Shown here: in pieces, positions 59,071-64,000 of the stretch
Layout: each line of letters begins with the position of its first letter
Numbering within the stretch: position 1 is the first letter of the stretch
Assembly: GCA_003952965.2 (NCBI GenBank)
Contig: CM025850.1
Location: 11,289,555-11,353,554 of the forward strand
DNA from: Morella rubra
Taxonomy: Eukaryota; Streptophyta; Magnoliopsida; Fagales; Myricaceae
Direction: 5' to 3'
Length of the DNA stretch: 64,000 bases
Position numbers and translations under genes: made by a program
Notes under the pieces: generated by a model
Seen by the model: the letters and a program-made list of their open reading frames with translations, nothing else
Databases searched by the model: none
What the model was told of the DNA's origin: nothing

Positions 59071-61736
59071 GTGCTTCTAAGACTACGTAGACCACTTTCA
59101 CGGTTGGGAGACCCAGGTTAGTGTCTGGGATAATTCAACGGACTTCAGGGGAAGTTTGGGTGAAAATACCATTGCCAATTGCAGCACATTTTACTTTGAT
59201 GGTGGAGTTTGTAACACTCCAGGTCTATTTTTTTAAAATGATTAAATTTGTTATTAAATATTTGAAATTTCTTCTTTTAAAAAAAAAATTAAAATGTCTT
59301 CTTTAAATTTAAAATTTGAGTTTAAGTCATTTAAAATAGTTGAATTTTTATTTTTGACCTAGTCAAACCTTTTAAAAATTTTAAAGATTTTACGATTTTT
59401 TTTTAAATTAAAAGTTTTAGAGTTTTAAAGGGAGCCTATTACTAGTATGAGTCGATTTACATATTGATTTTAATTTTTACACACCACACTTTTACACCAA
59501 CAAGAGGAAAAAGAAGGGTTTTCTTGCTTTCAACAATCTAGACGAAATTTCTTGAAGCAAATTTAGGTAATTTGAATTTCTTGATATTTTATTTGTATTC
59601 TTTTTGGGAGAGATCAAATCATAGGGTGTCTAGATCTAGCCTAATTATTTCAAGATTTTCGAAATAGTTTTAATGGGTTTCTTGGAGTAATTGAAATTTA
59701 GGTTCAAGATTTGTTTGGGAAGATCCAGGTTTTTGATCTGAGTAGGAGATTGAATTGTTTTTTTTTATAGCTGACTCTAGAAGTTGAAAAATTATGATTT
59801 TTGGATATTTCGTGCTGGACCTTTGAAGGAGGATTGGGTTAAATTTTGATAATTTTTGGAGATGTATTGGTATGATTTTGAAAATTCAGAAGTTAGGATT
59901 AGAGAAATCGAAATTGCTGAGAAAGATCTTGTGATACAGATTGGAGTTTTAAACCGGATGACATAGCTAGGCTTCGAATTTCGACATGAAATTTTATAGG
60001 TATCTTTATAACACATAGATGAGTCTGTGATATATATTTCGGGATTTTTGGATAGATCTTTATGAATTTTGAAACTAATGAATACTGAATTATTCAGGGT
60101 ATAGTTTGACTCCATGAACAGAGGTGAATTTCGATTTTATTAGCTGAGTTATACATGGAATCTGGATATGAAATTTTACAGGTGTATAGTTAACATCTTA
60201 GGGAAGAACATATTTTAATTTGGAGATTTTAGGGAAATCGAGATAGGTAAGTTATATTTTAGGAACTGACCAGTGAATTTCGGATTTAATCCTGTCAGGC
60301 AGATTTAGAGTGTCATTTGTATTTCCGTTTGAGCGTATTATAATGCGTTAAATTTTGCATTGATAGGTGTTAAATTAGAGGCATTTTCGCTTAAGGATCA
60401 AAGTAAGCGGGGTTATTATGCTAGATTTTCTAAAAAGACAGAGGTGATATTTGAAAATTCTATATTTTTATTAAAAATCCTCGGAGTTTTATATACATTA
60501 CTTTATGATAAAATTTGTCAAAGATTATAGAATGAAATCTGTAAATATGAGCCTATTTTTATAACCAATGATATTTCATGATGTTTTCAATGTTTATATC
60601 AAAGCTTTGTGATATTTATTGTTATTCAAGATTTGTGAATTATATTTCATGACATTTTCAATATTTAAATAAAAGCTTTTTGATATTTATTGTTATTCAA
60701 GATTTGTGCATGATATTTCATGAAAAGAAGAGAAAGATGCAAAGTTCAAAGTGATATTTATTTTATGATATGTTATATATGTATTTTCAAACCCTGAGGC
60801 CCAGAGTTACAGAGACAGTGCATTGGTACCAATTGTAACCTATTGAGTGCACCCATTCTGGAAACGAAGTGGTTATTTTGTAGATTCTTACCGAGTGCAC
60901 ACTTGGACATGACCAAGCCTTAGTAAGGAAGAATTCTACTCATAGTATTGGCTGATTCTCAAACTAGGTAGCAACTGCACAACCCTATCACGGGGGTTAA
61001 ACGTGACCTACAGTTATTGCCAAAGGGATTTTCTTATGTAGATAAAACTGATTTTCTATAGTATTATGTTATATAGATAAAATTGTTTTATTGATAAAGA
61101 TATTTTCTATAGTATTACGTTATATGGATTTTCTATAGTATTATGTTATGTAAATAAAATTGTTTTATTGAAATTGTAAAAAAAAAAAAAGCAGCTTTCA
61201 ACAATTTAGAATGATTTTAAATATTTTGTTTCTTAATGTTACAATGTGGCTCATGGGATACACACTAATATAATGATCTTGCTTACTGAGTTGTCGAACT
61301 TATCCGTTATTATTATTTTTTTATTTTCAGATGTTGATCAGGAGCGTGTTAATAGCCAGGATTAGATGAGACGTGACAGGTAACTGAGAGATTATTAGAA
61401 TAAATGTTTGACTCTAGTTTGAGTCTAATCATGTTTAGATTTGTATTTGCATTCTGATAGAGTTTTAAGTTTTATTATGAGAGATTTATTAAAGTTTTTA
61501 AATAAAGTTTATTCTGCAATTTTTTTAGATAAGTTTTTAGAACAAAAGTCTATTTGTTTATGGTTAGTAAATCACCCTCTAACTTTGGAGGTTTGGGGCG
61601 TGACAGAGTTTGTGTTGGTTTGGATTGTCTTCTTGGGGAGGAAAGAATGAAGAAAGTAATGCTTTCGGGAGAAAGACGAGAGGTGGTCAGTTTTGGAGTT
61701 AGGTAATGTAAATGGAGAAGATACTAAAGAAGCCAT
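59071..61736 (-). pseudogene. CHLH 5'-end pseudogene (copy C), split by a solo LTR
   Basis: Matches the first 88 or so codons of the CHLH gene at 23885-23621: start ATG at 61736, coding to 61606, then 59209-59071 after the LTR. The match ends at GTGCTTCTAA (59071), so only the transit peptide and beginning of the N-terminal domain were copied. A CGA codon of the working gene is TGA here (59137-59135), a nonsense change. The rest of CHLH is absent. Confidence 0.93.
59210..61605. mobile_element. Solo LTR, 2396 bp, with 5-bp target duplication
   Basis: Starts TGTAACACTCC and ends GGGGCGTGACA, the usual TG...CA termini. GAGTT is present on both sides (59205-59209 and 61606-61610). Neither internal domains nor a second LTR is present. 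Length and ends resemble Tekay/Del-type Gypsy LTRs (inference). Confidence 0.92.
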
Positions 61737-62668
61737 TGGAAGTACAGATATAAACCAGGAAGACTGGTTTTACTCACTCTCTCTGTTTCTGAACCGTGAG
61801 GAGGATAAATGATAAAGAAAACGGAATTGCAGAGAGAGGAAGAGATTGGTCCGTTTCTCTCTCTGTGTATCCTTTGGTTCAGTTTCAGCGTTTCTTCTTC
61901 TTTTTCTTTTGGAGGGGAAGAAGGTTGTGGGCTTATATTTTGAGTGGAAGGCAAGTGAAAGGGTGGCAAGGAATTGAGTATTGAAACAGTCGGTTTTTCT
62001 GTTTAGTGGTAAGAGTGAGACACACGTGGCAAAAGGCCTAGGAATCTCTGGGTGGGAGTTATTTTTGAGGTTGAGTTTACGTGGGACAGAGAGAGTTAAC
62101 GAGTGTGTCTATCTGTTGGGGGTCTTTACGATGGAGTTTCCTGAATTCTCATTGGTTGGAGTGGATTTCCCAAAACTACAATAAGGGTGTGAGTGATGAT
62201 GATGATGAGAGAAAGACAAGTGTTGAATTCACAAGATTTTTGTTTCAATGCCTTGGAGTGCTTTTTTGCACCTAAAAATTTATGCTCCTGAGCTTGTGCT
62301 TCTCAGTGAAAAGGAAGTGATATTTTCTGTGACACATATGGGACCAGCTCTCCTTGTTTTTTGCGAAGTAAACCACCCAGGATCCACCCTGTGTTTCTGT
62401 TTCTTTCTCTTTTTAGTTTTGGGTGTTGTGAGGTTGGAGCTGAAGAGAACAAAAAAATGGAAAAAAAAAAAGAAAAGAACATAGAGATGTTGGGCTAAAC
62501 AAAAGATGGTACAGTGGCAAAACAACAGCCCACTGGAAAATTTCAGGCAGGAAAACAATGCAGCTGTGACAAAATCTATGGACTCTTTTGTTTGCCCGGA
62601 CATATCTCTCACGTTGTTGGAACTGGACCAAAGAGACGGGGCAATCAGCTCACTTGGAAAACCAAATG
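61737..62668 (-). repeat. CHLH upstream region, copy C
   Basis: Colinear with 23886-24815: 5' UTR, G-box (about 62022), ACGTGGGA, TGA microsatellite (62190-62215) and the AAACAATGCAGCTGTG block. Similarity ends at GGAAAACCAAA (62668). More diverged from A than B is. Confidence 0.9.
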
Positions 62669-63393
62669 GTGGGTAAAGAACTAGTCGGAAGCGGAATTTA
62701 ACATTCTGACATCTAGTCCGCTAACTAGTGAATGACCAAAATAAATTCTGCTTCCGCTTCTGATTCTTAGTGGACTTAGTAGAAGTGGATAACAAAATTC
62801 TGATAATATTTTGCAAAACAGCATACGGAGAAAATTTACTCAAATTCACAACCATTATACCATTAAACATGTAGTTTAAAATGCACTGCAAAATGAGCTA
62901 ATTTTTTGGTATGTAGAAGATTATTATAACCATGGTAGTTGTTATCTACAAAATTTAATCAATTGTTATCTACAAGCAAATTCACAACCATTAAACCAAA
63001 CTAAGCCACTAAACATATGCAAAATCTCTACAAGATACAAGCAAATTCACAATTGGATTTTGAACCATTATCTACAAGTAGATTCACAACCATTAAACCG
63101 AACCAGGCCACTAAACATATGCAAAATCTCTGCTAGAAATAGATCCACAATTACTAATAGTCACATTCATACTACTTTCTCTAAAACCACTTTAAGTTGC
63201 TAGGATAATAGTTGAAAGTTGTTACTTCCACATAGATCAGGTACTATAGTACACTACTACAAATTCAACATTTGGTTGAATTAAAAATTTAAATGTACTG
63301 TGAAACTGTAAAGCATATTGCAGCCTCTTTTGTTCGTTGCAATGCATTGATTCACTACGTTGAAACTGCCCCCTGATTCACAACAGATTCACA
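62669..63393. other. Unclassified sequence with a 101-bp direct repeat
   Basis: ATTCACAACCATTAAACC...CCACTAAACATATGCAAAATCTCT occurs at about 62980-63028 and again at about 63082-63130. CGGAAGCGGAA near 62688 and its complement-like CTTCCGCTTC near 62751 form a local inverted repeat. No gene. Confidence 0.5.
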
Positions 63394-63602
63394 ATCGAGA
63401 GAGAGAACAGATATGTTAAAATATAAGAGAGAAAGAGAGATATAGCGATGGAGACAGAGAGACTGAGAGATAAAGAGAGAGCCAGAGACAGAGAGATAGA
63501 GACAAAGACATAGAGAGAGCGACAGAGAGAGAGAGGGAGAGAGAGAGACATACAATGAGCACCGAGCAGCAGGCTAGCAGGCAGCAGCGGAGGTTGACGA
63601 AG

Positions 63603-63648
<46 letters not shown>

Positions 63649-63715
63649 AAGAATAAGAGTAAGAGAAGAGAGAGAGAGAGGGGGAGAATGTGTGAAGGAG
63701 AGGGGGGGCCGGGGG
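63394..63715. repeat. GA-rich microsatellite region
   Basis: More than 300 bp of (GA)n with interruptions; pure runs at 63608-63647. Of the type also seen at 50255-50400 and 51398-51412. Confidence 0.9.
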
Positions 63716-63750
63716 ACTTCGGGGAGGGAGAGTTAGGGTTTTAAAAAAAA

Positions 63751-63782
63751 CCGTGGATCAAAACGTGCGTTTTGATCCACGG
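63751..63782. repeat. Perfect 15-bp hairpin
   Basis: CCGTGGATCAAAACG, two bases, then CGTTTTGATCCACGG. Arms match exactly. It is followed by a TATATATATA tract. The rest to 64000 shows no gene; CGAAACGATGTCGTTC at about 63810 resembles the AAACGATG(C)CG block of the hAT-related insertions. Confidence 0.9.
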
Positions 63783-64000
63783 TATATATATATTTTTAAA
63801 AAGAAAAAAACGAAACGATGTCGTTCTATGTAAAATAGAATGGCGTCATTTTAATATTAAGTTTTCTTAAAAATAAAAACTTAAGCGGAACTAGTTTTCT
63901 ATTGAACTGGCGGAAACTTTCACTTCCGAGAAAACTCCAAAATCACCTTTAGTTCCAATTCCTGGAAGCTACAGACCTCAGATTCCTGAAATCGGTGACG

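Noticed and set aside
63394-63555. 66-codon - strand Leu/Ser frame
   Set aside because: Entirely encoded by the GA microsatellite.
1-64000. CRISPR array, bacterial operon or prophage
   Set aside because: Spliced plant genes throughout; the regular repeat at 35640-36410 has no unique spacers and lies in a retrotransposon.

Overview
The window is nuclear DNA from a flowering plant, very probably a woody eudicot. The evidence is spliced genes with GT-AG introns, AT-rich spacers, plant-only gene families and heavy transposon nesting. The species cannot be read from the sequence.

Layout. (1) 1-24000 is gene-bearing and fairly quiet. It holds the 3' third of a peroxisomal-type insulin-degrading enzyme (IDE-like, M16 peptidase, + strand), a small His-rich plant protein (- strand), an unrecognised 226-aa three-exon gene (- strand), a complete STELLO-type Golgi glycosyltransferase gene (+ strand) and a complete CHLH/GUN5 gene, the magnesium-chelatase H subunit (- strand, five exons, 1381 codons). 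From memory, IDE and STELLO are also neighbours in Arabidopsis. (2) 24000-42360 is a repeat block. The CHLH upstream region and the 3' part of a Ty3/Gypsy Tat-lineage retrotransposon are tandemly duplicated (about 4.5 kb, copies A and B). Copy B runs into the complete 12.8-kb element on the - strand. That element has gag, protease, RT, two RNase H-like regions, integrase, an internal 79-bp tandem array, an antisense ORF, and two related F-box/Sel1-like reading frames between the antisense ORF and the 3' LTR. (3) 42500-58130 is a decaying CYP81-type cytochrome P450 tandem cluster on the - strand. One gene is intact (56428-58125), one is broken by two single-base deletions, one has many frameshifts, and one is gutted and split by a hAT transposon. 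(4) 58130-64000 holds a third copy of the CHLH 5' end and promoter. It is a pseudogene with a nonsense codon and is split by a 2.4-kb solo LTR with a perfect 5-bp target duplication. The edge of another GA-rich, hairpin-bearing repeat follows.

The working host genes appear to be IDE, the His-rich protein, the 226-aa gene, STELLO, CHLH and one P450. They serve unrelated roles: peroxisomal proteolysis, cellulose synthase assembly in the Golgi, chlorophyll synthesis and retrograde signalling, and specialised metabolism. The rest records duplication and transposon capture. The most unusual object is the Tat element carrying two F-box/Sel1-like frames, each with its own TATA-like box, facing an antisense ORF.
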